Source of the DNA: Pseudonocardia xinjiangensis
GTDB taxonomy: Bacteria; Actinomycetota; Actinomycetes; Mycobacteriales; Pseudonocardiaceae
Direction of reading: 5' to 3'
DNA length: 56,162 nucleotides
NCBI RefSeq assembly: GCF_012911925.1
Contig: NZ_JAAXKY010000031.1
Location: 1-56,162, forward strand
In this document: piece by piece, positions 14,708 through 24,800 of the stretch
Layout: the number at the start of each line of letters is the position of its first letter
Numbering within the stretch: position 1 is the first letter of the stretch
Position numbers and translations under genes: made by a program
The notes under the pieces: model-generated
Seen by the model: only the letters and a program-made list of their open reading frames with translations
The model's database searches: none
What the model was told of the DNA's origin: nothing

Positions 14708-17431
14708 ATGCTGCGGAACCGGCACGATGAGCGTGAGGTGCTCGACCGGCTGTTGAAGGCCGCTCGGGCAGGTCGGAGTCGAGCGCTGGTGGTGCGCGGC
14801 GAGCCCGGTGTGGGCAAGACGGCTCTGCTGGAGTACGTGGTGGCACAGGCGTCCGGCTGCCGGGTGGAGCGCATCGCGGGCGTCCAGTCGGAGATGGAGA
14901 TGGCCTTCGCCGGGCTGCACCAGCTGTGCGCGCCGATGCTGGGGCGGCTCGGGCGGTTGCCCGAGCCGCAGTGCGACGCGCTGCGCACGACGTTCGGGCT
15001 GGCGGCCGGGCGGGCGCCGGATCGCTTGCTGGTCGGGCTGGCCGTGCTCGGCCTGCTCGCCGAGGTCGCCCGGGAGCGGCCGCTGGTCTGTGTGGTCGAC
15101 GATGCCCAGTGGCTCGACCGGGCCTCCGCGGAGGTGTTGACGTTCGCTGCGCGACGGCTGGTGGCCGAGTCGGTGTCGGTGGTGTTCGCATCACGGCTGG
15201 AGTCGGAGGACGAGCCGTCGACCGGCTTGCCGGAGCTGGTGGTCGCGGGCCTGTCCGACGCCGACGCGCGGGAGTTGCTGCGCTCCGCGCTACCGGGGCT
15301 CGTGAACGAGCGGGTGTGTGACCGGATCGTCACCGAGACCCGCGGCAACCCGCTGGCACTGCTGGAGCTGCCCCGGGGGCTGACACTCGCGGAGCTCGCC
15401 GGCGGGTTCGGGTCGCCGTCCCGCGCGCCGGTGCAGCGGCGGATCGAGGAGAGCTTCCGCAGGCAGCTTGCGCCACTGCCGACGCCCACCCGGCAGCTGT
15501 TGCTGGTCGCCGCGGCGGAACCGCTCGGAGACCCGCTGCTCGTGTGGCGAGCCGCCGGACTGCTCGGCATCAAGCCCGATGCGGCCGCACCGGCAACTGC
15601 GGCCGGGCTCGTCGAGATCGACACGCGAGTCCGGTTCCGACACCCGTTGCTGCGCTCGACGGTCTACCGGGCGGGCTCCGCCGAGCAGCGGCGCATCGCG
15701 CACCGGGCACTGGCCGAGGCCATCGATCCCCGCGCCGACCCGGATCGCCGCGCCTGGCACCGGGCCGAGGCGACATACGGGCTCGACGAGGACGTCGCCG
15801 CGGATCTCGAACGCTCCGCCGGACGGGCGCGGGCGCGCGGTGGCCTGGCCGCTGCTGCGGCGTTCCTGGAACGGGCCGCCCAGCTCACCCTCGAACCCGG
15901 CCGCCGGGCCGGGCGGGCGATGGCTGCCGCGCAGGCCACCCACCAGGCAGGCGCCTCCGAGGATGCTCTGGGACTGCTGTCCGTCGCGGTGACGGGCCCG
16001 CTCGACCCACTGCAGCGCGCTCAGGCCGACGTGCTGCGCGCCCAGATCGCGTTCACCACCAACCGCGGCAGCGAAGCACCTCCGTTGCTGCTCAAGGCGG
16101 CCAGGCAGCTCGAGCCACTCGACATCCGGTCGGCACGCGACACCTACCTGGATGCACTCTCTGCCGCCGTGTTCGCCGGCTCGTTGGCCACTTGTGCCAG
16201 CGTGCGGGAGGTGGTCGAGGCCGCACGGGCGGCGCCTCCTGCGCCGCAGCCGCCCCGGCCGGTCGATCTCCTGCTGGACGGTCTGGCGATGTGGTGCACG
16301 GAGGGTCCAGCCGCCGGGGTGGCGGAGCTGAAGCGGGCGCTTCTCGCCTTCCGCAGCCCGGACATCAGCGCAGAGGACGGGCTGCGCTGGTTCCGGCAGG
16401 CTCATGTCACCGCCGGGATCCTGGGGGACGACGAGAGCTGGGACGTGCTGGCCACCCGTTACGTCCAGCTGGCCCGGGAGGCCGGGGCGCTGGGTGAGCT
16501 CCCCCTCGCGCTGACCGCGCGCATCACCACGCACGTGCTCGCCGGTGAGCTGGCCGCGGCCGCGTCGTTGCGCGCCGAGCTCGCGGCGGTGACCGAAGCG
16601 ACCGGCTGCCCGCCTGCGCCGCACGGTGCCGTGACGCTCGCGGCATGGCAGGGGCGCGAGGCCGAGGTCGCCGACCTTGTCGATACCGCCAATGCGGGAG
16701 TTCTGCGCCGCGGCGAGGGTGGCGGGCTGGCCATGATGGGCTGGGCGCAGGCCCTCCTGCAGAACAGCGTGGGCCGGTCCGAGGAGGCGCTGGCCCTGGC
16801 CACGAGGGCCGCAGAGGCCACGGAGGGGATCGGGCTGCCGACCGCGACCCGGGGGGCGCTGGCCGAGCTGGTCGAGGGAGCGGTCCGCTGCGGGCGGCCC
16901 GAGCGCGCCACCACCGCTGTTCGCCGGCTCACCGAGGTGAGCCACGCCTGCGGCACCGACTGGGCGTTGGGCGTCGCGGCGCGCTCGCGTGCCCTGGTGC
17001 TCGACGGCCAGGCCGCCGAGACCGCCTATCGGGAGGCGATCGACCGGCTGGGCCGAACCCGCATCCGTAGCGAGCTCGCCCGCGCCCATCTCCTCTACGG
17101 CGAGTGGCTGCGCCGCGAACACCGCCGCGTGGATGCCCGCGAGCAGCTCCGCACCGCCCACCAGATGTTCACGACGATGGGCGCCGAGGCGTTCGCCGCG
17201 CGCGCGGATCGCGAGCTGCGGGCCACCGGCGAACAGGTCCGCAAACGGGACATCGAGGTCAGTGGCGAGCTCACCGCCCAGGAAGCCCAGGTCGCCCGGC
17301 TCGCCGGCCAGGGCCTCACCAACCCCGAGATCGCCGGCCGGCTCTTCATCAGCGCCCGAACCGTCGAGTGGCACCTGCGGAAGGTCTTCCAGAAGCTGGG
17401 CATCACCTCACGCACGCAGCTCGGTCTCTGA
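14708..17431 (+). CDS. LAL-type LuxR family transcriptional regulator with AAA ATPase domain
   Basis: 907 residues, the standard size for large ATP-binding LuxR regulators. Walker A GEPGVGKTAL (31-40) and Walker B VCVVDDAQWLD (127-137) lie in the N-terminal STAND-like ATPase. A TPR-like helical middle of about 500 residues follows. The C-terminal HTH reads LTAQEAQVARLAGQGLTNPE then ISARTVEWHLRKVFQKLGI and ends six residues later. LAL proteins activate sugar or secondary-metabolite operons in actinobacteria on binding an inducer; the target here is unknown. It is followed by a GC-rich hairpin at 17441. Confidence 0.93.
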   Translation: MLRNRHDEREVLDRLLKAARAGRSRALVVRGEPGVGKTALLEYVVAQASGCRVERIAGVQSEMEMAFAGLHQLCAPMLGRLGRLPEPQCDALRTTFGLAAGRAPDRLLVGLAVLGLLAEVARERPLVCVVDDAQWLDRASAEVLTFAARRLVAESVSVVFASRLESEDEPSTGLPELVVAGLSDADARELLRSALPGLVNERVCDRIVTETRGNPLALLELPRGLTLAELAGGFGSPSRAPVQRRIEESFRRQLAPLPTPTRQLLLVAAAEPLGDPLLVWRAAGLLGIKPDAAAPATAAGLVEIDTRVRFRHPLLRSTVYRAGSAEQRRIAHRALAEAIDPRADPDRRAWHRAEATYGLDEDVAADLERSAGRARARGGLAAAAAFLERAAQLTLEPGRRAGRAMAAAQATHQAGASEDALGLLSVAVTGPLDPLQRAQADVLRAQIAFTTNRGSEAPPLLLKAARQLEPLDIRSARDTYLDALSAAVFAGSLATCASVREVVEAARAAPPAPQPPRPVDLLLDGLAMWCTEGPAAGVAELKRALLAFRSPDISAEDGLRWFRQAHVTAGILGDDESWDVLATRYVQLAREAGALGELPLALTARITTHVLAGELAAAASLRAELAAVTEATGCPPAPHGAVTLAAWQGREAEVADLVDTANAGVLRRGEGGGLAMMGWAQALLQNSVGRSEEALALATRAAEATEGIGLPTATRGALAELVEGAVRCGRPERATTAVRRLTEVSHACGTDWALGVAARSRALVLDGQAAETAYREAIDRLGRTRIRSELARAHLLYGEWLRREHRRVDAREQLRTAHQMFTTMGAEAFAARADRELRATGEQVRKRDIEVSGELTAQEAQVARLAGQGLTNPEIAGRLFISARTVEWHLRKVFQKLGITSRTQLGL

Positions 17432-17440
17432 GTCCCCGAG

Positions 17441-17466
17441 CTGTCCCCGGGGGCCCCCAGGGACAG
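17441..17466 (+). terminator. GC-rich hairpin after the LAL regulator
   Basis: CTGTCCC (17441-17447) pairs with GGGACAG (17460-17466) around GC-rich bases that also self-pair (GGGGGCCCCC). Nine bases after the stop. No T-tract, as is usual in high-GC actinobacteria. Confidence 0.45.
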
Positions 17467-17576
17467 GACCAGGGTCCGTATCCGGGCGCGACCTCGACAT
17501 CTCCGCCCCATTCTCTTGATGTGGACCTCACACAGGTTCGAATCGTGCCGGACCAGCACTCCGTGATCACCATTCG

Positions 17577-18125
17577 ATGAACGACGCCGACCAACTTCTG
17601 GGCCCCACCGATGACGACAAGGAGGAGGATGCGTCCGAAGCATTCGTCCGCACTGTGAACGACGCGGCCGGCCCGCTGTTCTGCTTCGCCCTGCGGCTGA
17701 CGGGCAACACTGAGCGGGCCGAGGATGTCGTGCAGGAGACACTGCTGCGTGCGTGGCGGCACGCCGCGTCGGCGCGCGGAGCCCCCACGCCGCGCCCGTG
17801 GTTGTTCCGGGTCGCCCGCAACCTCATCATCGACCTGTGGCGCTCCGACCTCACGCGGCCGGTCATCGTCAGCGACGACGACGTTGTGAGCGCCGTGCCG
17901 GCGAACGACCAGTTCGAGAGGGCTGTGCAGTGCTGGGACCTCGCCGCGGCCCTCCGCCGCCTCGAGCCGCATCACCGTGAGGCCCTGACCGTGGTCTACC
18001 TCGAGGACCGCACCGTTGCGGATGCGGCCCGCCGGCTGGGCGTCCCGACCGGCACCGTGAAGTCACGCACCCACCACGCCCTGCGTGCGCTGCGTGTCGT
18101 GCTGGAGACGCAGAGGACGCTCTGA
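17577..18125 (+). CDS. ECF-family RNA polymerase sigma factor
   Basis: 182 residues. Region 2 (about 25-95) contains GNTERAEDVVQETLLRAWRH and RPWLFRVARNLIIDLWRS; region 4 (about 122-178) contains LEPHHREALTVVYLEDRTV and GVPTGTVKSRTHHALRAL. This resembles mycobacterial SigL-type ECF factors. An anti-sigma gene is expected next door but none is present; an enoyl-CoA hydratase gene follows 64 bp later. No Shine-Dalgarno is visible before the ATG, so it may be leaderless or start slightly downstream. The acidic N-terminus (DDDKEED) is unusual but not unique. Confidence 0.92.
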   Translation: MNDADQLLGPTDDDKEEDASEAFVRTVNDAAGPLFCFALRLTGNTERAEDVVQETLLRAWRHAASARGAPTPRPWLFRVARNLIIDLWRSDLTRPVIVSDDDVVSAVPANDQFERAVQCWDLAAALRRLEPHHREALTVVYLEDRTVADAARRLGVPTGTVKSRTHHALRALRVVLETQRTL

Positions 18126-18189
18126 CCGCCCGGGCGAGGTTTCCCCCGAGAATGAGAGGTGACGTCGGCACTTGTGGAGAGGTGAACGG

Positions 18190-18966
18190 ATGCCCGCACT
18201 CCGGATCGACCGGCACGGCGACATCGCCGAGCTGGTGATCGACCGCCAGGAGAAGCGCAACGCGATGTCCTACGAGATGTGGGGGTCGCTGCCCGCACTG
18301 GCCGCCGAGGTCGACGCCGACGAGTCGGTGAAGGTGCTGGTGGTGCGCGGTGCCGGAGCGCACTTCTGTGCCGGTGCCGACATCAGCGAGTTCGGCACCC
18401 GACGCTCCACGGCCGATGCGGCACGCGGGTACGGCGACCGTGTCGAGCAGGCCGCACACGCGCTGGCGGAGATGCGTAAGCCGTCCATCGCGATGATCCA
18501 GGGCTACTGCATCGGCGGTGGCTGTGAGCTCGCGTTGGCCTGTGACCTCCGGTTCGCCGACACCACCGCGCAGTTCGCCATCACGCCGGCGAAGCTCGGC
18601 ATCGTCTACGGCTTCACCTCCACGCGACAGCTCGTCTCCGTGATCGGGCCGGCGTTCGCCAAGTACCTGCTCTTCTCGGCCAACCGGATCACCGCGCAGG
18701 ACGCGCTGCGGGTGCGCCTCATCGACGAGCTCGTCGAGCCCGACGCGCTGGAGAAGACGACAACCGACTTCGCCCGCACCATCGGTGCGCGCTCGCAGGT
18801 CTCCGTCCGGGGCAGCAAGCGGCTCATCCAGAAGATCATGGCGGGCCTGGACGTACCCGACACCGAGGCCACCGAGCTGCCGATCGACGCCGTCTCCAGC
18901 GACGACTACCGAGAGGGCGTCAGCGCGTTCCTGGAGAAGCGTCTCCCGGAGTTCAGGGTCCGCTGA
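18190..18966 (+). CDS. Enoyl-CoA hydratase/isomerase family protein
   Basis: 258 residues, a single crotonase fold. Oxyanion-hole motifs HFCAGADISEF (59-68) and GYCIGGGCELALACD (105-119) are present, with E113 at the first catalytic Glu position. The second catalytic Glu of true hydratases (usually in PExxLG) is Ala here (TPAKLG, A134), as in many isomerase, decarboxylase or hydrolase relatives. So the acyl-CoA reaction should not be assumed to be hydration. GGAGAGG lies upstream of the ATG at 18190. The last 14 bp overlap the 3-prime end of the converging AraC gene. Confidence 0.9.
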   Translation: MPALRIDRHGDIAELVIDRQEKRNAMSYEMWGSLPALAAEVDADESVKVLVVRGAGAHFCAGADISEFGTRRSTADAARGYGDRVEQAAHALAEMRKPSIAMIQGYCIGGGCELALACDLRFADTTAQFAITPAKLGIVYGFTSTRQLVSVIGPAFAKYLLFSANRITAQDALRVRLIDELVEPDALEKTTTDFARTIGARSQVSVRGSKRLIQKIMAGLDVPDTEATELPIDAVSSDDYREGVSAFLEKRLPEFRVR

Positions 18967-20023
18967 CGAGCGCCGGTGCCACGGGCGCGGGGGCGGTGGT
19001 GGCGGTGGCACGGGACGACGCGCCGGGCGGGAGCCCGATGATCCGTTTGAACGCGCGGCTGAACGCGGCCTCGGACCGGTAGCCCATCCGGCTCGCGACC
19101 TCCGCCACCGTCGCGCCGTCCTCGGTGAGGAGGGTGCGGGCGGTCTGCATCCGCCAGCGCGTGAGGTACCGCATCGCCGGCTCGTCGACGAGCTCGGTGA
19201 AGCGGGCCGCGAAGGCCGAGCGCGACATGGCCAGCTCGTTCGCCAGCGACGCCACCGTCCAGTCGCGGGCGGGGTCACGGTGGATCAGCGAGATGGCGCG
19301 TCCGATCTGCCGGTCCCGCAGCGCGCCGAGCCACCCTCGTTGCGCCGCGGGGTCGGTCTCGATCCACGCCCGCAGCGCCTGGATCACCAGGATGTCCGAG
19401 AGCCGCGTGATGACGGCCTCGCCGCCCGGGCGCATCTCGGCGGCCTCGGCGGCCACCAGCCGTAGCGTGCTCTGCATCCACTCCGCCTGCGGTGACCCCG
19501 CGGGCTCCATGTGGATCACCACCGGCAGCAGCGGGAGGATGTGGTGCGCGGCCGGGTGGTCGAGCCGCACCGCGCCGCACACCAGCGTGGTCGCCGCCCC
19601 TCCGCCACCGTGGCGCAGGATCGCGTACCGGTTCTGGAACTCGTGCTCGAGGCCGGTCACGTCCGGAGCGATGACGTCGGGCCCGCTGCCGAGCACGTGC
19701 CCCCGGCCGTGCGGCACGAGCGCGAGGTCACCCTGCTGGATCCAGCGCGGCTCCGCCCCGTCGACGTGGAGACGGCACCGGCCCGCCGTGACGATGTGGA
19801 ACCAGAGGCAGTCCTCCCACGGAGGCACGGTGAGGCCCCACGGCGCAGTGAGCTCCGAACGGCAGTAGAAGCTGCCGGTGACGCGCAGGAAGTGCAGCGC
19901 CTCCCCGAGCGGATCCTCGGAGTGGAACTGGTCTGTGACCGACACGAGCCGAGTCTGGATGCCGATGTCGCCGGCGTCCAGAGGATCGGGACGAACGAGC
20001 ATGAACCGGCGACTCCCGGGCAT
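18953..20023 (-). CDS. AraC-family transcriptional regulator with cupin-type sensor
   Basis: 356 residues. The N-terminal AraC-binding/cupin region (about 25-200) includes WEDCLWFHIVTAGRCRLH and GDLALVPHGRGH. The C-terminal double HTH (about 240-335) includes DWTVASLANELAMSRSAFA and VAEVASRMGYRSEAAFSRAF. The tail is Ala/Pro-rich. It is divergent from the SDR-DUF1772 operon, with 65 bp between starts, so it most likely regulates that operon. The start is uncertain: the ATG at 20023 is used, but an in-frame ATG at 20002 is also plausible. Confidence 0.9.
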   Translation of the reverse strand: MPGSRRFMLVRPDPLDAGDIGIQTRLVSVTDQFHSEDPLGEALHFLRVTGSFYCRSELTAPWGLTVPPWEDCLWFHIVTAGRCRLHVDGAEPRWIQQGDLALVPHGRGHVLGSGPDVIAPDVTGLEHEFQNRYAILRHGGGGAATTLVCGAVRLDHPAAHHILPLLPVVIHMEPAGSPQAEWMQSTLRLVAAEAAEMRPGGEAVITRLSDILVIQALRAWIETDPAAQRGWLGALRDRQIGRAISLIHRDPARDWTVASLANELAMSRSAFAARFTELVDEPAMRYLTRWRMQTARTLLTEDGATVAEVASRMGYRSEAAFSRAFKRIIGLPPGASSRATATTAPAPVAPALVSGP

Positions 20024-20076
20024 GGAAGGTCCGGCCGATCGGTCCGATGGTGGACGAACACGACACCACGGACCTT

Positions 20077-20082
20077 CGGAGG
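20077..20082 (+). promoter_or_regulatory. Ribosome binding site that sets the SDR start
   Basis: CGGAGG six bases before the ATG at 20089. It argues against an in-frame ATG at 20047. Confidence 0.7.
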
Positions 20083-20088
20083 AACGCC

Positions 20089-20973
20089 ATGATCACGGTG
20101 ATGGGCGCGACCGGCCACGTCGGCCGGCAGATCACGCAGCGACTGCTGGACGCGGGGGAACCGGTCCGCGCGATCGGCCGCAACCCGCACGTGCTGGCCG
20201 CGCTCGCCGCCGCCGGCGCCGGGACGTGGGCAGGCGATGCGGCCGACGCCGCGTTCCTGACCCGTGCCTTCCGCGGGGCCGACGCCGTGCACACCCTGCT
20301 GCCCTACGACCCGACCTGGCCCGACTTCGGCGCGGAGCAGCAGCGTCTCGGTGAGGCGATTGTCACCGCCGTGCAGGCGGCCGGGGTCCGCCGCGTCGTG
20401 GCGCTGAGCAGCCTCGGGGCGGACCTCCCGGAGGGCACCGGGTTCATCGCCAGCCTGCACGAGCAGGAGCAGCGGCTGCGCCGGGTGCCCGGGCTCGACC
20501 TGCTCGTCCTGCGGCCCGGCGTGTTCTTCGAGAGCATCGCGGCCGCGGTGGACCTGGTGCGTGCGTTGGGCGTCAACGCCGACGCGGTGGCCCCCGACGT
20601 GCCGGTGCCCATGATCGCCACCAGGGATGTCGCCGAGGCGGCGGCCGCAGCACTTCTCGCCCGCGACTGGTCGGGGGTGCAGGTGCGCGAACTGCACGGA
20701 CAGCGCGATCTCACCTATGCCCAGGCCACCGCAATTCTCGGTGCGGCGATCGGCCGGCCCGCGCTCGAGTACGTCCGGCTGCCCGATACGGAGATGGTGA
20801 GGGCCCTCGTGGAGGCCGGATTCTCGCCCGATACCGCGACATTGCACGTGGAGATGGGGCGGGCGCTCTCCGACGGCACGATCGTTCCGCGCGAGCGCCG
20901 GAATGCCGCGACGACGACCCCGACCCCGTTCGAGGCGGTCGTCGCCGAACTCGTCCAGGATCCGGTGGCATGA
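20089..20973 (+). CDS. NmrA-like SDR family NAD(P)-binding protein
   Basis: 294 residues of the atypical short-chain dehydrogenase type. The Rossmann nucleotide site GATGHVG is at residues 6-12, followed by RAIGRNP, which favours NADP. VALSSLGAD and HEQEQRLRRVPGLDLLVLRP are the central strands of the NmrA group. The classical YxxxK catalytic pair is not evident, so it may be a redox sensor or isoflavone-reductase-like enzyme. It overlaps the DUF1772 gene by ATGA and sits head-to-head with the AraC regulator. This AraC-SDR-DUF1772 trio looks like a small inducible module. Confidence 0.88.
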   Translation: MITVMGATGHVGRQITQRLLDAGEPVRAIGRNPHVLAALAAAGAGTWAGDAADAAFLTRAFRGADAVHTLLPYDPTWPDFGAEQQRLGEAIVTAVQAAGVRRVVALSSLGADLPEGTGFIASLHEQEQRLRRVPGLDLLVLRPGVFFESIAAAVDLVRALGVNADAVAPDVPVPMIATRDVAEAAAAALLARDWSGVQVRELHGQRDLTYAQATAILGAAIGRPALEYVRLPDTEMVRALVEAGFSPDTATLHVEMGRALSDGTIVPRERRNAATTTPTPFEAVVAELVQDPVA

Positions 20974-21440
20974 TGATCGACGCGTTGCTGCCCAGCGCCA
21001 TTCTGGTCGCCACAGTCGGATCCGGTCTGATGGCGGGGCTCTTCTTCGCCTTCTCCGTGGCCGTGATGCCGGCTCTGCGGCGGCTGCCACCTGCCGCGGG
21101 CGCGGCGGCAATGCAGTCGGTCAACAGGGCGATCCTCAATCCCCTGTTCGGCGTGGTGTTCGGGGGAACGACCGTGCTGTGCGTCCTGCTGGCGGTGGCG
21201 GCACCGTTCTCGGCGCAGCACGCAACCGCGTGGATCGTCGTCGGTGCCGTTCTCCACGTGGTCGGCTCATTCCTCGTGACGGCGGTATGGAACGTCCCCC
21301 TGAACATTCGCCTCGACGCCGTGGATCCCGACGCCGCCGCCGGCACCTGGAGCGAGTACCTCGTCCGCTGGACGGCGTGGAACCACGTGCGCACCGTCCT
21401 GTGCACGGCATCGACGACGGCGCTCGCCCTGGCGGTGTGA
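20970..21440 (+). CDS. DUF1772 family membrane protein
   Basis: 156 residues with four hydrophobic helices. Typical DUF1772 (anthrone oxygenase-like) landmarks are GLFFAFSVAVMPALRRLP near the N-terminus, the middle VNRAILNPLFGVVFGG, WNVPLNIRLDAVD and the C-terminal WTAWNHVRTVLCTAS. Starts ATGATG, overlapping the SDR stop by four bases, so the two are translationally coupled. Biochemical role uncertain; some relatives help oxidise polyketide anthrones. A nested set of inverted repeats follows the stop. Confidence 0.88.
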   Translation: MMIDALLPSAILVATVGSGLMAGLFFAFSVAVMPALRRLPPAAGAAAMQSVNRAILNPLFGVVFGGTTVLCVLLAVAAPFSAQHATAWIVVGAVLHVVGSFLVTAVWNVPLNIRLDAVDPDAAAGTWSEYLVRWTAWNHVRTVLCTASTTALALAV

Positions 21441-21812
21441 CGGCGTCCTCGCAGAGGCGGTGTGTTCCTCGCAGGGTCTACGGCATCTGCGAGGAGCGCA
21501 CCCACTCTGCGAGGACGTCTCTGGTCAACCCCGCGATGCCCTGCTAATCTGCCCGAGGTCTTGATCTTCGGGTCAGGGCTGTGGTGGTGGTCCTCTCGGT
21601 TGCTGACGTCGCGCAACAGGGTGGGGTTGCCGCCGCAGGGTTTCCGGGCGTGACGACAACCGTCCGGACGCAGGTCGCTGCCCCAGGCGCGACGTGTATG
21701 GCCCGTGGCGTCCTCGTGGGCCGTGTGTGACAGTCCGCGAACTCGTTTTCGCTGGTCATCCCCCTCGTTCCACGTCATCCCCTCTTCTCTGCGACTCCAG
21801 GGAGCACTCCAG
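21441..21812. other. Intergenic region before the giant gene
   Basis: 372 bases with no supported gene. The first 80 bases hold the nested inverted repeats (21444-21517). The rest has short frames on both strands that look like decayed coding sequence, with no motif I can name. The promoter of the giant gene should lie here. CAGGGAG (21798-21804) is its likely ribosome-binding site. Confidence 0.5.
21444..21517. terminator. Nested inverted repeats, candidate terminator of the SDR-DUF1772 operon
   Basis: CGTCCTCGCAGAG (21444-21456) is the exact inverse of CTCTGCGAGGACG (21505-21517). Between them TCCTCGCAG (about 21466-21474) faces CTGCGAGGA (21487-21495). So the 9-mer TCCTCGCAG appears twice directly and twice inverted in 74 bases, four bases after the stop. 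Confidence 0.6.
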
Positions 21813-24800
21813 ATGCACGCGCATCCAGCTCACGACGGCGAGGCCATGGGCCCCGTCGTGCGTGCTGATGCCGCCGTGCGCCTGCGACCGTCCCCGGTGC
21901 AGATGTTGGTGCGGTTGATGCGGTGGGTGGTGGGGGTTGCCGTCGCGGTCGTCGTGCTGTGGGTGGGTGCGGCGTTCCTCGCGGCGCCGACTGCGGCCGC
22001 CGCCACCGTGCCGGTCACCACAACTGCTCAGGGCGCGCAGAAGGGAGGCAAGGAGAAGCCCGCAGGAAGCAGTGGCAGTGGCGGTGGCGGAAGTGACGCG
22101 AAGTCCGCCACCGAGAGCAAGAAGAGCAAGGAGCCGGCGAAGAAGGAGCCGGCGAAGAAGGAGCCGGCGAAGAAGGAGCCGGCGAAGAAGGAACCGGCCA
22201 AGAAAGCGCCGCCTGAGAAGGCCAAGAAGGCTCCGGCCGAGAAGGCCTCGGCGAACAAGGCTTCGCCGAACAAGACATCGGCCGAGAAGGCCTCGGCGAA
22301 CAAGGCTGCTTCGGCCGGCAAGGCTTCGGCTGACAAGGCTTCGGCTGACAAGGCATCGGCAGGCAAGGATTCGACGAGCAAGGCTAAGACATCGACCGAG
22401 AAGGCTTCGGCCGGCAAGGCATCGACTAACAAGGCATCGACGAACAAGGCATCGGCTGACAAGCCGGCGAAGGGTTCGACCGCCACCGGAACGGTTGCGG
22501 CCAAGGCGAAGCGGACGGCCGTGCGAGCCGCCGCGGAGAAACTGACGCCGGTGAAAGCGGCTGCGGCGAAGTCGGCGGCTACGAAGACGGCGGCTGTGGC
22601 GAAGGCCGCAGCGGCCAGGGCGAAGTCGGCTGCTGAGAAGGTGACCGCTGCGAGAACGACGAGCGCGAAGTCGGCTGCGACGAAGGTGGCAGCCGCCGCG
22701 AAGGCGAAAGCGGTGAAGGCGGCAACTGCCGCGAAGACGGCAGCGACGAAGGCGGCAGGGGAGCCGACCGCCCCCGATGCGAGGCCTGCGAAGACCAAGA
22801 CGACTGCGGCCAGGACGACTGCAGCCAAGGCGACCGCGGACGCGAAGACCACCGCGGCCGCGTCGAAGGCGGCGGCTGCCGCGAAGGTGACTGCGGCCAG
22901 GACGGCGACCACCGCCAAGGAGGCCGCGGCGAAGGCGAAGTCGGCCGCCGCGAAGGCGGCGACGGCGAAGACTCCGGCGGCGAAGAAGGCCGCGGCGAAG
23001 GCGGCGACCGTCGCGAAGACCGCCGCGACCAAGGCGACCGCGGCCAAGGCGGCTGCCGCGAAGGCGGCGACCGCGGCGAAGACGGCTGCGGCGAGGGCGA
23101 CCTCCGCTGCTGGGAAGGTCCTGCCGGTCACCGGCGATGCCGCCGCGCTGCGCGCCGGGATGGCCTCGGCTGCGGATCCGCGCGGGCCCCCGCGTGATGG
23201 CCGGGCGAGCCGCGCGGGGCAGTGGCAGTCCGATGAGGACGTGCAGGAGCAGACCGAGCGTGTGCTCGACGGCGAGATCAAGGTGGACAAGAGCGCGAAG
23301 GCCCTTGCGGCCGAGAAGAAGAAGGTCGCCTCCGGCGCGGTGAGCAAGGCGACCTACGCCAAGCACGAGGCCGCGCACAAGAAGCTGGTGAAGACGGTCG
23401 AGGCCGACCGTGCCGAGCTGTCGCCCGATCGGGCCGAGCTGGTGGACGAGGTCGTCGACGGGCACCGTGCGCTGGCGAAGACCGAGACGGCGTTGGCGGC
23501 AGAGCAGAAGAAGGTCAAGGCCGGGACGGTCAAGGCCGCGGTCCACGAGGCCAACGTCGCCAAGTACGAGGCGACCAGGGACGAGGTCTACGAGGCCACC
23601 GACGAGCTGCGCGCCGCTACGGGCCACGAGGGTTCCGATGTGCAGGCCGCGGGCTCGCGCGGGGCGAAGGCCGCCTGTGACTCGAGCGGCGTGTTCTTCG
23701 AGTGCAGCGCCGCCGCGGGAGAACGCGGCTCCGATGAGCAGCGCGGTGAGCGGTGCATCGGTCTGGCCGGCCTGTCGTCCGGCTGTAGCGTCTCGGCGGG
23801 CTCCGGGGAGAACAAGGCCTCGGGGACGTGCACGATGTCCGGCGCGAAGCAGGGCTGCGAGACCAGCGCCACGACGGGGAAGAAGTCGGCCACCGCCTCG
23901 TGTGCCACCGGGCCCGACGGCTGCAGCAGCTCGAGCACCACCGGCAGCACCCGGGCCGCGTCCGCCTGTGAGGGCGCGAACGGATGCCGGTCGTCGAGCA
24001 CCAGCTCCGCTCCAGGCACCGCTTCGCAGGACGGCGACACGTCGACGGCGAGCGGCACGTGTGAGCGCGAGTGCGCGATCAGCACCGTGGCGAGTGCCCG
24101 TGACGCGAGCGCCGACTGCCGGACCGGCAACGGCACCTGCGACACCACCAGCTCCGGCACGACCCGCGGTACGCCCACCGGCGGCACGGGCGCCGCGGCC
24201 GTCGTCGAACCGGCGGCGGCGAAGACGACGACGAAGACGAGCGAGGCCGCGACCGCCACGGGCGCCGCGCACTGCACGGCCACCGCAGGCGGCTGCCGCA
24301 CCTCCAGCAGCACCGACCTCGGGAACGACGGCTCGGACCGCTGGTCCCGCCAGAGCTCGTGGGACACGGACGCGGAGACCGAGGACGGCTACTCCGCCGG
24401 CCGCCCGCAGTCGAACGCCGACGTGCAGTGCGAGCGGGGCGCCACCGGATGCTCCGGCACGGCGTCGAGCAGCACCGGCGCCACCACCACCTCGACCACC
24501 ACGGAGCAGGCCGCCGCCGCGAAGCCGGCGACCGCGGCGACGGCGACGACGGCTGCGGCGGCTGCGACCCGCACGATCACCCACAAGACCACGAGCTCCG
24601 CCACGTGCTCGGTCACCGCCGGTGGTTGCGACACCAGCAGCGGCTCCGGCAACAGCACCGACGACGGCTACGGCAACGGCGGGTCGACCGGCACGGCACG
24701 CGCCGACACGCGGATCGGGTGCGACGGCGCCGCCGGTTGCTCCGGCACGGGCACCACCACCACGAACGCCACGGTCTCGAGCGGGACGGGCGAGACGGCC

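Noticed and set aside
22131..22205. Tandem repeats resembling a CRISPR array
   Set aside because: Units of 15 bp with no spacers, in frame, inside a gene; no cas genes.
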